Positions 22,140 to 34,500 of a stretch of DNA of 64,000 bases are shown here, in pieces; the first letter of the stretch is position 1, and each line of letters begins with the position of its first letter. This stretch comes from Punica granatum (taxonomy: Eukaryota > Streptophyta > Magnoliopsida > Myrtales > Lythraceae). The notes under the pieces are model-generated. The model was not told the origin of the DNA. It saw nothing but the letters and a program-made list of their open reading frames with translations, and searched no databases. The stretch spans positions 5,394,001 through 5,458,000 of the forward strand of contig NC_045129.1 in NCBI RefSeq assembly GCF_007655135.1, in the 5' to 3' direction. The position numbers were made by a program, and so were the translations under genes.

Positions 22140-24883
22140 ATGGATGACTTTCACAACTTAAACTATCATGGATACACTCTTGAAATACACCATGGCGGGT
22201 CATTTAAGGAAGAAGGAGGAGAAATGTTGTACAGTGGGGGTGAAATATTGACCCAGACAAAATTTCTATTACGCATAGGTGAAAGAATTAGAAAAGATGG
22301 GGTACAAAGGTAATGTAGAGAAAGTCTTGTGTCGAGTCCATGGGAAGGGGTTAAAAGATGGATTATTTGAGGTTTATAAGGATAGTTCTGTCATTCAACT
22401 CATAGGGCAACTATTGGAGCATAAACATTGCCAACTGTATGTCAAACACAAAACCAACCCTAACCCTAACCCTAACCCTAAAGCATTTCAGCAACATAAG
22501 GCGACTAAGGCAGCTACTGAGGAAGGTGATAAGGCTACTGAAGGAGGTGCTTTAGGAAGGAAGGGAGTTGATGATGTTGTAGATCGAGCTGCTGAAGAAA
22601 GTGAAGATAACAATAGTGGGAGTGAGAGTGACTTTGCTTTCGGGGATGTGCCTGGAGATGTGAGTGAAAAAGATGATCCTGAGCTCCAAGACATCATATC
22701 CCAAGTTCAAATTGCGAAGGCAAAGAGAGCTGAAAAGTTGAAGAGTTTGAGTCTACAGAAGGATGTACAGACAAGTATAACGGAAGCAAGACAAGACAAG
22801 CAAGCCAACAAGGGCAAAGAGAAAGAGGGCGCTGTTGTTGCTGTTGATGTAGGAGATGAAGGATACATAACAAATTATCCATCTTCTAATGAGATCTGCA
22901 GCATTAACTCCGATGATTCAAGTTCAGAGTTTGGGGATGAAGACACAGTGAGAGAAAAGCAACCGAGAAGTTACTTCAGAAAGTTAGGTACATTTCCCCA
23001 TTATGAACTGACTTGTGAGTCGCCGACTTTTACCGTAGGTCAACTGTTTGAAGATAGAAAACAGTTTAAGGATGCAATTTGTTTGGCTTCTGTGAAAACC
23101 CAAAGGAACGTATACTTCAAAAAAAAATTGCAAGGAGTATATAAGAGTGAGGTGTAAAGAGAGGAACTATCCATGGAAGATAGTTGTTAAATTCATGAAG
23201 AATCTTGGTGCTTACCAAGTGAGAAAAATGCTTGACAATCATACTTGCAATATCACTTACAAGAATAGTAGAGTCAATAGCCAGTGGTTAAGTAGACATT
23301 ACATGGGCACAATCAGATCACTTACGTCCATCAAGCTAAACGAATTCAAAAAGCTAGTGAAGGAGCAGCTAGGCGTAGAAGTATCTAGATCCTAGTGTAG
23401 GAGGGCAAAGGAAAATGTCTATGATTTGTTGGTCGGTGATAGTAAAGCAGAGTATGCATTGATGTGGTTTTATGCTGATGAGTTGAAAAGAGCAAATAAG
23501 GAATCCTCTGTCTGTATGAAGGTTGAAAGGCCAATACCAGCTGAGCCACCTATTTTTTATAGATTTTATGTGTGATTTGATGCTTTGAATATGGGATTTG
23601 TGAAGGGGTGCAGACAGATAATTGGTCTTGATGGTTGTTTCTTGAAGACAATAGTTAAGAGTCAACTACTCACCACCATTGGTAGAGATGGGAACAATCA
23701 AATGTTTCCCATTGCTTGGGCCGTAGTTCAAGTTGAGAGTAGAGAAACAAGGTTTTGGTTTTTGAGTCTACTTAAGGAGGATTTAAACATAAGTGATGGC
23801 TTGGGTTGGTCAATCATATCTGATCAACAAAAGGTAATGTAATTAATATATATACTGCTTCATTATTCCCCTCATGTTATTTTTGAAAAGTGCTAATTTT
23901 TTATTTCTTTTACGTAGGGGTTGGTACAAGCAGTGGCTAAGTTGCTCCTTCATGTAGAGCATAGAATGTGTGCAAGGCACATACATGCTAATTGGGGTGG
24001 AAGTGACAAGGGGCCAAAGATACAGAGGCAATTCTGGAACATTGCCAAATCAACTACTGAAGCAGATTTCAAGGAAAATATGGAATTACTTCATAAAATG
24101 TCACCTCAAGCATATGAGGATTTGCTTGAAAGACCAAATCCCAGGTACTGGTGTAAGGCTTTCTTTAATCCTATGGTTAAGTGTGACATTATTGATAATA
24201 ATCTGTGTGAAGCCTTTAATGGGAGAATAGTTGAAGTAAGGTTTAAATCCATTTATTCGATGTTAGAGGACATTAGGAAGTTGGTGATGGAAAGGATTCC
24301 TACTCGGAGAGCAAACTGTGAGAAGTGGAGGAATGATTTTGGTCCTAGGATTGAAAAAAAATTGCAAGAAAATCTGAAACTCAGTAGGTATTGTCATGTT
24401 ATTTGGAATAGTGAAGATGGTTATGAGATCGAGGCTTGGGGCACAAAGTTTGTGGTTGATATCAAGTATAAATCATGTGATTGTAGGGCATGGCAGCTTT
24501 CTGGAATTCCTTGTTGTCATGCTGTTTGTGCCTTATTACATAAGGGTTTAGACCCAGGTGATTGTGTTCATAGCTTCTACAAGAATGAGATGTTTTTAGA
24601 AGCTTATGGGAAAGTGATGGAGCCTGTGAGAGACCCTAAGTTTTGGGACAGAACTAACATGCATGAACCACCAATACCACCGATCTTAAAGAAGAAGAAA
24701 GGTAGACCCAAGAAACTGAAGAGAAGAACAGTGTTGGAAACTACTGTTGGAAAAGACGGGATTGAGCAAATGTCTCGTAAAGGCACAGCTAATATGTGCA
24801 GTCTATGTAGGCAACCTGGACATAATAGGAGGAGGTGTAATCTAAGAGGCAAAGACAACATTGAACCGATAATCTCATTTTAA
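22140..24883 (+). pseudogene. Broken MuDR-type (MULE) transposase gene
   Basis: Domains appear in the standard order: a PB1-like N terminus (MDDFHNL to GGSFKEEGG), an acidic linker with an NPNPNPNP run, a MuDR zinc-binding segment (RCKERNYPW), the MULE DDE catalytic domain (IIGLDGCFLKT with the first Asp, IISDQQK with the second, CEAFNGRIVE with the Glu), a SWIM zinc finger (CDCRAW then CCHAVCALLH) and a C-terminal zinc knuckle (CSLCRQPGHNRRRC). An intron at 23834-23917 is intact. Lesions: a frame change near 22270; a frame change at a run of nine A near 23117; an in-frame TAG at 23393 where family members have a residue before CRRAKENVYD; and a TGA near 23577 between FYV and FDALNMGF. It therefore cannot make full-length transposase as read. 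Confidence 0.85.
22455..22481 (+). repeat. Short telomere-like CCCTAA array inside transposase coding sequence
   Basis: Four tandem CCCTAA units, the last extended to CCCTAAA, encode alternating Asn-Pro. The plant telomere unit is the 7-mer, so this is telomere-like only. Confidence 0.6.
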
Positions 24884-24960
24884 CTTTAACGGAATGATGG
24901 ATTTCATTATTTCTGTACGTTATTTGTCTGACTGATCTAAATTTGGATTTTGGTTAGCAG

Positions 24961-25558
24961 GCTGTATGTGGATCTGCAGACCCCATTCCTACAGTGCAAG
25001 ATAGTTCAAGGGTATGTTCAATAATGATATGTATAATATTTCTTACTAGATATCAAATATATAATTCAATGTATCATTTTATTTGTCACCTCAAACGTCC
25101 ATGATAATTAGGGGCAGAAAAGGCATGGGAATTGTAAAGATGGAAGAAGTTCGAAAAAATTCAACACACAAAAGGGGAGATCAAACCTTCAATCAAGAAC
25201 AACAAAGATCAATGCAGGTACATATGAAGACCATGCAACATCAACTCAGTCATCAAGGCCAACTGTTAATAGAGAATACATTGTAATGAATGTGAGTGAA
25301 TTGCTGCAATGCATGTCATTCTTTTACTAATTATTAGTGGAAACATATCTGTCTGTCTAATACATCTCTGTGTAAATGCAGCCTGGAAGTGTAGGCGAAT
25401 TGATCGTGGCTAGGGAAGCTGATGAGTCAAGGCAAACAGTAACAGCCAATCAACTTCAAGCCCAAGCACAAAGGAGATCAAAGCAGAAAAAGTCAGAGGG
25501 AAGCACAAAAATAGGATTGCAATCGTCTCAAGGGAGTTCGACTAGAAAACGTGGTTAA
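24961..25558 (+). other. Possible C-terminal exons of the MULE transposase
   Basis: After the zinc-knuckle exon come short open segments separated by GT/AG signals. Examples are around 24961-25012, 25112-25215 and 25380-25558; the last is basic and ends SSTRKRG before a stop. Such Lys/Arg-rich tails are common in plant MULE proteins. The exon joins are uncertain. Confidence 0.35.
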
Positions 25559-25639
25559 GGTTATGTATGTAAAGACGGATGGAAGAAGATGTGTATAGTT
25601 TTTGTTGAAGTTCAACTGTTAAGATATGAAAAAGATCTC

Positions 25640-26060
25640 CAATATTATGTGTTATGTTGAAAAAATACAGAACAGTGGTTAAGGATACGTATTATGTTGA
25701 AAAAATGCAGAACAGTGGTTAAGGATACGTATTCTGTTGAAAAAAATGCAAAACAGTGGTTAAGGATACGTATTCTGTTGAAAAAATGACATTTGTTCTT
25801 TAACAATGAAGTCACAGTGGTTAAGGATATGTATTCTGTTGAAAAAATGTCATTTGTTCTTTGCGAATACAGAACAATGGTTAAGGATATGTATTCTGTT
25901 GAAAAAATGTCATTTGTTCATTGCGAATAAGAAAAGTGGTTAAGGATATGTATTCTGTTGAAAAAATGTCATTTGTTCTTTGCGAATACAGAACAGTGGT
26001 TAAGGATATGTATTCTGTTGAAAAAATGCAGAACAGTGGTTGAGGATACGTATTCTGTTG
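25640..26060. repeat. Minisatellite with ctgttgaaaaaatg units
   Basis: Units of the type ggttaaggatatgtattctg plus ttgaaaaaatg, sometimes with an inserted tcatttgttctttgcgaata, repeat about nine times with periods of about 33 and 65 bp. It lies in the 3' part of the MULE. Confidence 0.8.
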
Positions 26061-26499
26061 AAAAGGCAATAATACAAACAGAACTTACCAATGACTGTAT
26101 AACAACTAAGGCAATAATACAGACAGAAATTACCAATGACTATATAACAACATTACATGACAGAACTGCTCTGTCTGCAGAACAGACATCAACTTAGGCA
26201 ATAATACAGATACATACAATGAGTATTACTTATAACATTGGACAGAATAAAATCTACCCAGAACTGATAACAAACTCTGAACATTGGTGCAGAGCAGACA
26301 AGTGGCTAAGTTGGGAAATTGGAAATGGAAACAGGAAAGTCAAAACTGGAAAGTGGAAACTGCAAAATGTTCCCTCGGTACAAGCTGCAGAACATAACAT
26401 ACATGTGAAAGCCTGGAAATTGCAAACTGGAAAGTCAAAACAAAAAATTGGTATCCCAGCAGCACAAAGACAGGGCAGGACCAGACTTAATGATATCCT

Positions 26500-26800
26500 T
26501 TCACTAGATTGAGCTAACACCCTTTCACCAGATTGAACAAATACCCTTTCACCAGAAAGAACACCAGAAATAACAAACACCCTTTTCACCAGATTGAACA
26601 TATCTCCAAAAAACACCGATATCCATATCAAACATCTCCATATCAAACATCTGCAAAATAGCCCAGACTTTATGATATCCTTTCACCAGATTGAGCAAAC
26701 ACCCTTTCACCAAAAAGAACCAACAGAATCCAACAGATACATATCCAAAACACTGATATCCAACAATGATATCCAAACATCTGCAAAATGCTCATAACCA
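26500..26800. repeat. Irregular repeats of caccctttcaccagattgag type
   Basis: Five or more loose copies of acccttt(t)caccaga with short spacers, and repeated atatccaaaacac and aacatctgcaaaat blocks, fill this interval inside the MULE. No coding potential is seen. Confidence 0.6.
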
Positions 26801-27055
26801 ACAGAATCCAACAGAAACTTGTATTTCATTACCAGTCAATAGAAATACATTGATATCCAACAGAAATTGTATTTCATAACCAGTCAAATGACTCAATACA
26901 AACTCCATAAAGCCTACTTGCCAATACAGAATTTACTACCCAACCATATCCCAAACAAAATTTCAATCAAACTACAGATGCAAATTGCAAAAACAACTAC
27001 CCTAACATCATTACAATGCCTCTGTCGATGCTTTAACTCCTCCTCCAATTCTTTA

Positions 27056-27281
27056 GGTTGCGTTTGGTTTCATAGTAGGATTTTAAAATCAGATTTTGAT
27101 TTTGAGTGGTATAAATGGGGTCCACCCTTTGACTTTGTATGAGTTATGTTGTTTTGTTGTGGAAAAAAGTGGTATAAATGGGGCTCACTCTTTGACTTTG
27201 TATGAGTTATTTTGTTTTGTAGTGGGTAGAGTTAAGTTAGAATTGTGATTCTAAAATAATATTGTGAAACCAAACAGGCGC
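27056..27281. mobile_element. Nested small MITE inside the MULE
   Basis: Inverted ends gtttggtttca (left) and tgaaaccaaac (right) bound a 226-bp AT-rich element. It also contains an internal direct repeat of ggtataaatgggg with ctttgactttgtatgagtta. Flanking tta on both sides would fit a 3-bp target duplication of the PIF/Harbinger type. The class is inferred only from these features. Confidence 0.5.
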
Positions 27282-27363
27282 TTAATTTTAAATTTCAGGT
27301 ACTTCAATTCCCATTCAGACGAGCAAGCTTCTTCTTCAGCAACAACTTCCAAATTTGAAGCTT

Positions 27364-27849
27364 CTACCTAGTCAATCCACCTAAAATACCCACAACCCCT
27401 ATTATCTCGGTACCTTGGACATCCAACAAATCTTCTACCTGGTTTGTTTGCTGTCCGTGAAGTCTTCTGTTGAAGTCGCAATCCGCAGTTACAAACGCTC
27501 GCACAGCTCCCAGACAAGGTAGTAGATTCCCTTGAACCAGATGTCTCCCCTCTTCGGGCCTTTCCTCTGGAACCTTGCTATCCTTTTCCACGACCAATGA
27601 CCGCTTCCATGACAGAGGCTCGCCGTACGTGATTTCGCTCACAGCAGGGGATTTCTCAAGAATTAGGGTTCCGATTTTAGGAATGCAGCAAGCCGGTGGG
27701 GCAGGGGCTTTCGAAGATTTCAGGATGGGATTGCAGCAGGAGATGGAGTACGAAGCTCGATCAAAGTGGACATAATCAATTGATCTTCGATTTAGGGATC
27801 GAAGGGGACAAAATGAATCGATCTTCGATTTAGGGATCGTAGGGGACAT
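27364..27849 (-). other. Unrecognised 161-codon open frame near the MULE right end
   Basis: This is an open frame with no domain I recognise. Overlapping its 5' end is a threefold repeat of gatttagggatcga at 27787-27880. It may be host sequence carried by the element, or a chance frame. Transcript data would be needed to call it a gene. Confidence 0.15.
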
Positions 27850-28083
27850 AATGAATCGCTCTTCGATTTAGGGATCGATTGGGACAGAATCCATTTAGGG
27901 TTCCTGGCATTTGAACAACACTCAACCGAAGGGACAAGGGGATTCAATCGATTTAGGGGAGAGGGAATAGGGTTTATGATTTTGGGAAATTTGGGATTTT
28001 ACGAATTAGGGTTACGATTTTGGGAAATTTGGGATTTTTGTATTCAAGCCGGGTAGAGAAATTCAATTCGGGCCATCCGCAAT

Positions 28084-28314
28084 TGGAGTTTTAGTCAGGT
28101 CATTTGTGGTTGGGCGGCCCGGACAGGTGGAGTCGGCCCATTCGTGCCACGTTGGCAATTAACGGCCACGTCGACACGCCGTTAAGGGGGTTAACGGATA
28201 GGACCAAATTTGACACATTTTCCAAACTTATAGGACTTGATGTTTCAAAGTGAAACATATAGGACTCGATGTCAAAAATTAGCAAACATATAGGACCTCA
28301 AGTGTCATTTTCCC
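28084..28314 (-). repeat. Right terminal inverted repeat of the MULE
   Basis: This is the inverse of the left arm, ending in gtgtcattttccc. It is followed directly by the 10-bp target duplication at 28315-28324. Confidence 0.93.
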
Positions 28315-28532
28315 TATCTAATTTGGAGTAGATTATAAATTCCTAAAAGTGGGAGGTAAAAGTGCAAAGCATTAAAAGTGTGGGGGTCAAATCGAGGTTG
28401 TTTTGTCAATTCGTGTTCATCTTCTTCCTCAGTTGTGTATTTCTTTCGGTTGAATTTCCTTCTCAGTCCTCTTCGCTCGATTGCTTAGTCGCGACGAGAT
28501 CTCGGAAACCCCTGAAATCGCCTCCAGGACCG

Positions 28533-31500
28533 ATGGGCGTCTCCTTTAAGGTCTCAAAGGTCGGGACGAGGTTCCGCTCGAGACCTGCTCCTCGCCAGCT
28601 GCCGGAAAATGGCGCCGCCGACGTCTCCGACAATTCGAAGGGAACCGCTGGGAGTGCCGAGGTGAGTGCCAATAACTGCGACGCGTTCCGACAGCTGATA
28701 CGTAATGAGAGAATTTTCCGTTGACTGAATTCGATAAAGGGAGTCTAATTTAGGTCAACATATTTACTGTTTCCCTTCGTAGATTTCAGCCGTGTTTGTT
28801 TATTGCCTGAGACTGTCGGTTTGTGTCTAGTTCGGAATTTCAGTTGTCTGTTTTTATGGTGTTTTACTTGAATTACGAAGCTTGACCTGCTTCGGCAAGC
28901 TGCTGAAGTATAAAGCTTCCACCTTGTCGGGTTTAGATTGAGTTATGTAAATTCAGGACACCGTTAGAGCGTGTAATTCGTGTTTTGAGTTTACGTGCTT
29001 CTTGTTTATTGGCTGAAACAGTCTTGGGGGTTAGTATAGAGATCTAATAGACTGTTTTTGACTGCCACATCCCGTGAAAGAAATGTATGAATATCTATGT
29101 GGGGTTATTGCCAACTTTTCATATCTGAAAACTGAAAGATCTCTAGGTTTAGGAATACATAATGCTGTTATGAAGGCAAGTGAAAATGTTTGGTGTTGTT
29201 TATCTGCTCTTCAGCGACCAAAGTGAGTAAGATATTGGTCATCTTATTTTTGTATTATTTGCATCTGCCTTTTCTCCCATCCTAATACGCACAATCTTGT
29301 CTATTCAGGGTAAGACAAACCCACCATGCAAACAAACATTGGACGATTCATCAGTTTCTTCTAAAGCCAAATTTATATCCCGAGGTGAAGTTCACACACC
29401 ACTTGAATTTATATATGTGTTTTCATTCTGACAGTGACTGACTAGATCTGTCTTCTATGTAATGTCAGATGAAGAAGTATCCGTTGTATTGCACCTGTTC
29501 ACCGATGGATATTCCATAGGAAAACCCTCAGAGGTTTGTCAAAGAGACTTAGTTTTATGGGGTTTATTTAGGATGCAGAGAGATGACTCTTCTCGATCTA
29601 TTCTATATCTTATATCTAATTCTGGGAAGTTCATTATTTCAGAATGAGAATTCACAGGATCTTACAAAGTCTTTACGGCCTTACAACAGGACATCTCAAA
29701 GTCTCTTTTCTGTGAGTATCTTTCTTAAGAAGTTCCTTGCAAGTACTCTGTTTTGATTATGTATGGTATGTGAAGTTTCTGCTTGTATGAAACTGAATGC
29801 TCTAGTAGTCAATGCTTACTTTCTGCAGATTGGATCTCATCAGCCAAGTGTTAGCAGAGAATTATATGATGCCATGTGGTTAGATTAGTTTGTTGCAGAT
29901 AGTAAGAAGTTAATGTTATATTTATCAGTAAGGAACATATTCTACTGCAAGTGGTAGCAGTGCTACATGGAGAATTTTGGGGTAGACTTGGTGATAGAAA
30001 GTTAAAAATTTAGCCTTAAGTGTTCTTCATTTATGAGCAGAATTCTTGTTGCTCAACTTAAAATTTCTGGTTTTCTCAATCTTTGCTATGACATTGCTGA
30101 TGATAATGTTTTTCTTTTCCATCTTTTGTTGCACTTCCTAGGCAATTGAATGTGGTCGGATACCTGGAGATCTACTGGATGGTTTGCCTTGCAAGTACGT
30201 CGATGGTTCAATCATTTGCGAGGTATGATGTGTTTTCTGAATCTGATCCTCCACATATATGATGTAGATCATCAGAGAAGAGACTACTTGATTAGTTGCA
30301 TTAAACAATTCAATTACCTTCTTTCCAAGGCTGGAAGAGATGGGAGAATAAGTTCTTTCAAATTATAAATGTGTCAGACAAACACCAATTTTCTCTGTTC
30401 TCTATAGTTAACCCAATAATTTATATTGATATAATGGAAGCTGATATTGACTGATGCTTCTTTTGATTTTAATTAAGTCTCCATCAATTAATCACATTAG
30501 AGAATCTTCTCTGTCTTGTACTTCCCTTCCATGTTTGTTCCAGAAGTTAAGAAATTTGGATGTGTGTTCCATCTTCATTCTATTATTCTGAGTTGCATTT
30601 TGAGATCACCCACTGTGACTGGGGTAGAAAATTTCATGAAAGGCTTGTGTGTTTGTTTTCGCAACAAAGTTTAACTCAACTCCACTTATCTTCAATTCAA
30701 CATCATAATCATCACTTTTTTATTTTTTAAATATTTTTAACCATTCAATTCAATTTTTAATATTAAATTCTCTCAACTATTCATTACTTTTTCACACTTT
30801 TTCTCATAATTCAACAATACAATCATTACAAACCAATTAAAACCAAAACTCAACTCAACTCAACTCTCAATCCCAATTCATTACACAGGGTAAAGCTAAA
30901 CTGAAAATATTTTGAATCCTAAAGGAATTTCTTTACCCTTTTTTGCTGATGTATCTTTGAAAGCTTATGTGCGATGTAGGTTGTTCGAGATCTGTTTAGA
31001 TCTTGTTGATGTCTTTGTGACTGATTTAAGCTCATTTTTTTGTCCTATTACCTTTCTGAGCTACTATATACTCCAAAATAAAGGTGGTTTAAGGAATATT
31101 TTGATGGTTTATGGTTGTGGAATCTAAGTAGCCAGTCATTGTAGTTGGTATAAGCAGTTAATGTAGAGTGAGGAATGGGGAGTTCCGTTGTGGTTATCAT
31201 TCTGAAATTTGGATTTATTTTGATTATATATGTAAGTTTCACTGATCATATCAATCCTACATTATCTGGTCTAGTGTTTGGTCTTGTCTGCGGATTGTTT
31301 GTATATATTCAATTTTCATTTTTGTGGATGCTGATGTTTGGTTGAGGTTCTTATCTGGATTGTGATTCAGGTGAAAGACTACAGAAAAGCTACATCTCAA
31401 CAAGGTCCTAATGCACCAACAATTGATAGTTCTCCCATTGCTACTAAAGTAAGACTCAATATATCCTTGGAGAATGTTGTCAGGGACATCCCATTGATTT

Positions 31501-34500
31501 CAGATAGCTCATGGACTTATGGTGATCTGATGGTAAGTTGGACCGTTCAATAATTTTCTCTAGTCATGACTAGTTAAGCTCCACATTTTGATCTCATCCC
31601 TTTTTGTGGTTTGTATTGGCTGCAGGATGTTGAGTCAAGGATACTTAAGGCCTTGCAACCACAACTTTGTCTGGATCCTACTCCCAAGCTCGATAAGCTA
31701 TGCAATGAGCCAATTCCACCTGAGGTACCGACCTTTAATTTATGGTAACTATTTTCTTTGTGTGAGAATTAATTTTCGCTAATTTGTGTTGATGCAGCTC
31801 AAGTCGGCTTTGTCTAGTGCTCGTAAGAAGAGATCGAGACAGCTACCTGAGATAGCTGTGACTTCGAGTAATAGAATCCATGGTAAGAAAGTATGTATAG
31901 ATCGTGTCCCAGAAGGCTCTGATTGTAGGTTGGGTGACTCGGGGATGGTTGCACCAAATGTAATGCAGCAAAATGTTCCAGAGAACCTTGCTGTCCAAAG
32001 TATTGGCCTGAGCAATACATTGAATGCAAGTCCAAGAGGTTTAATGTCCGATGCATCATTTCCTGGATTGCCATTAGTTGCCCACCAACAGAGATATCAG
32101 ATGATGGTTGGTAACTCTAGAGGTATGATGGATCGGGGAGCTTCCCCTGCTGCACAGGAGATGATGATCTCTTACTCTGATAACAATAATAATTCTCCTT
32201 CTCTTCATGGGAGGAGAGAGAATCAAGAGGGCCCAATGTCACCACTATCAAGCAGTAATACTCATAAGAGAGCACGACCTGCCTCTGGTGTCCCTGATGC
32301 AATTCAACAGCAGCAATTAGGACAGCAAATGGACAACCTTCATGGGTCAGATATGAACTGGAAGAATTCATTGTTACAGCAGCAAGTACTGGCTCGAGGA
32401 ATTCAGTATCCCAATGCTGCCTTGCAGAAGTATCCTCCTCAGCAGTATTCTGAAGGGATGCTAAAGACTGAGCCTGGGATTGGCTCACTACCCTCAGGAC
32501 TTCAGGGGATTAGATATGGATCAATGGATCAACAGTTGGATGCACAGAAATTGGTCGGATCAGAGCCAGTTCAGATTAATAAGAATGATATATCTGGCAT
32601 GGAAATAGATAAGGAACGTCTTGACCTTCAGCAACAAAATCAACAGCTTCAACAGAGGTTGCATCAGAATCCAATGATGAGGGCCGGGTTCTCTCAGGCA
32701 CAGTGGAGTAACATGAATCAACCCTTTGAGAGTAACTTAAAGAAGGAGGAGCAGCTGCAGAAGAGGAAATCGGTGCAGAGCCCTCGGGTATCAGCTGGAG
32801 CCCTAGCTCAATCTCCAATATCATCAAAGTCTGGGGAATTTTCCAGTGGTTCACTGGGTCCTGCATATGGAGCGGTCAATCAAATGACTGGAATACCACA
32901 TAAAGACAAGTCTCTGGTGACCTCAGTTTCTGCTGTTGGAGCGGCTGGATCCATTACTTTGAGTGCAAATGATTCAGCTCAGAGACAGAGCATACCTCAG
33001 GCTGGTGGGAAACGCCGGTCAAACTCCCTACCTAAGACTCCAGCGATCAGTGGGGTTGGTTCTCCAGCTAGTGTGAGCAATATCAGCATTCCATTAAATG
33101 CAAACAGCCCTTCTATGAGCACACCTCCTATGGCTGATCAGTCTGTTCTTGAAAGGTTTTCGAAGATTGAAATGGTCACAATGAGGTATGAAACCAACCA
33201 GCTTATCAGCATCCTTTTTCACAAGTCATGCATGTTGCTGCTGAAGTTTGCTGCATGAACATTTTTATGTTCTTTTTGTAGATAATATTGAACGTGATAT
33301 TTTAGTTAGAGTTACTTTTAACATTTGCAGAAGGTTAAAACTAAATGTGCCCTTACAGTAATGGGGGTTGATAGGGGATGTATGATTGCATTAGGATCAA
33401 TAGAATATTTCTTTTAAAGCTTGAGTTTTTGTTTCTTTTGTACCTAGTGAAAACATATGGGGACCAGCAAATATTTGTAAGTTCTGATGTTTATGGAAGC
33501 TATCTTTAGCTTAATGCAGTACAAATATTACTAAGGTTCTGGGCAAGGATCATGAGGTTATCGGTTTTTGATACTTGAGTATTATTTGTGTGTGTGTGTT
33601 TTTTTCTTTTCTAATCTTGGAAGAAATAGTATCAAGGCAAAGCTAGTCCTCAGTTGTGCTGAGTGCAATATTTTTTACATCTATTTTTTCTTGATATGAA
33701 GGTTAAGTTAATTGCTCTGTGTTTCTTTTCCTGTAATGCTGTTTCAGGTATCAACTCAACCAGAAAAAAGGTAAGGGGGACGACTATCCAATCAGGAACC
33801 CTGGGCCTTTTCCTACTGACGGTTTGATGTTAGGCCTCTCTAACATCTCTTCAAATGAGGATTTCAAAGATGACTCCTGCACAAGACCACTGTCAAAATT
33901 GCTTCTGGGAGGCAGCATGAATACGTGCAAGACTAGATTACTAAATTGTGTGCTGGGAGATCGTGTGGTCCAAGGTCTGAATGAAGCTCTCTCTCATATT
34001 TGGTCATCCACTGTGACCAGTTTTTTCCCCCCATTTCATTTATGCAACCTGCTTTTCCTTTATTACAGGTACTGTTGTCTCTTTTATTCCAAAGGCACGG
34101 AGCAGAATGATCTTGTCAGAGAAACCGAGCAATGGTACTGTTGCCATTGCTTATGGAGAAATGGAAGAAGGGGATCTTCTGGAAGCAGAGGAACATCTTC
34201 CAACATTGCCAAACACTGTAAGTTTCTCACAGAAATTAAGATTACTTAATCTTGATGCTCAAACCTCTGAGTAGGAAATCGTTTTGACCCTTTAGTTGTT
34301 CATTCCTTCTCCATGTGGCCTCCATATTATGTTGTTATGATCTTGACTAACTTAGGTGATGGAATGTCTCCGTAACAGCATTTGGCTGATCTGCTTGCGG
34401 CACAATTCAAATCACTGGTATGCTTCAAATCCTGTTCTCCTATTACGAATATTCTAACGTGGACATCATCTAAACAAGTTCATTGGATCTCACCATTGCT

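Larger units (their letters stand above)
20862..28314 (+). mobile_element. Mutator-like element (MULE) with long TIRs
   Basis: This 7453-bp element is bounded by 231-bp terminal inverted repeats starting gggaaaatgacacttgagg and flanked by a perfect 10-bp target duplication. The arms differ at about eight positions, so insertion is not very old. Inside, on the plus strand, is a broken MuDR-type transposase gene. Further in are 74-bp tandem repeats, a minisatellite and a nested MITE. The element ends 218 bp before the PHL start codon. A 150-bp hairpin MITE at 37536-37685 shares its outer 70 bp. Confidence 0.93.

Noticed and set aside
25670..26060. Regular repeats that might suggest a CRISPR array
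   Set aside because: Units are contiguous minisatellite copies without unique spacers, inside a plant transposon.
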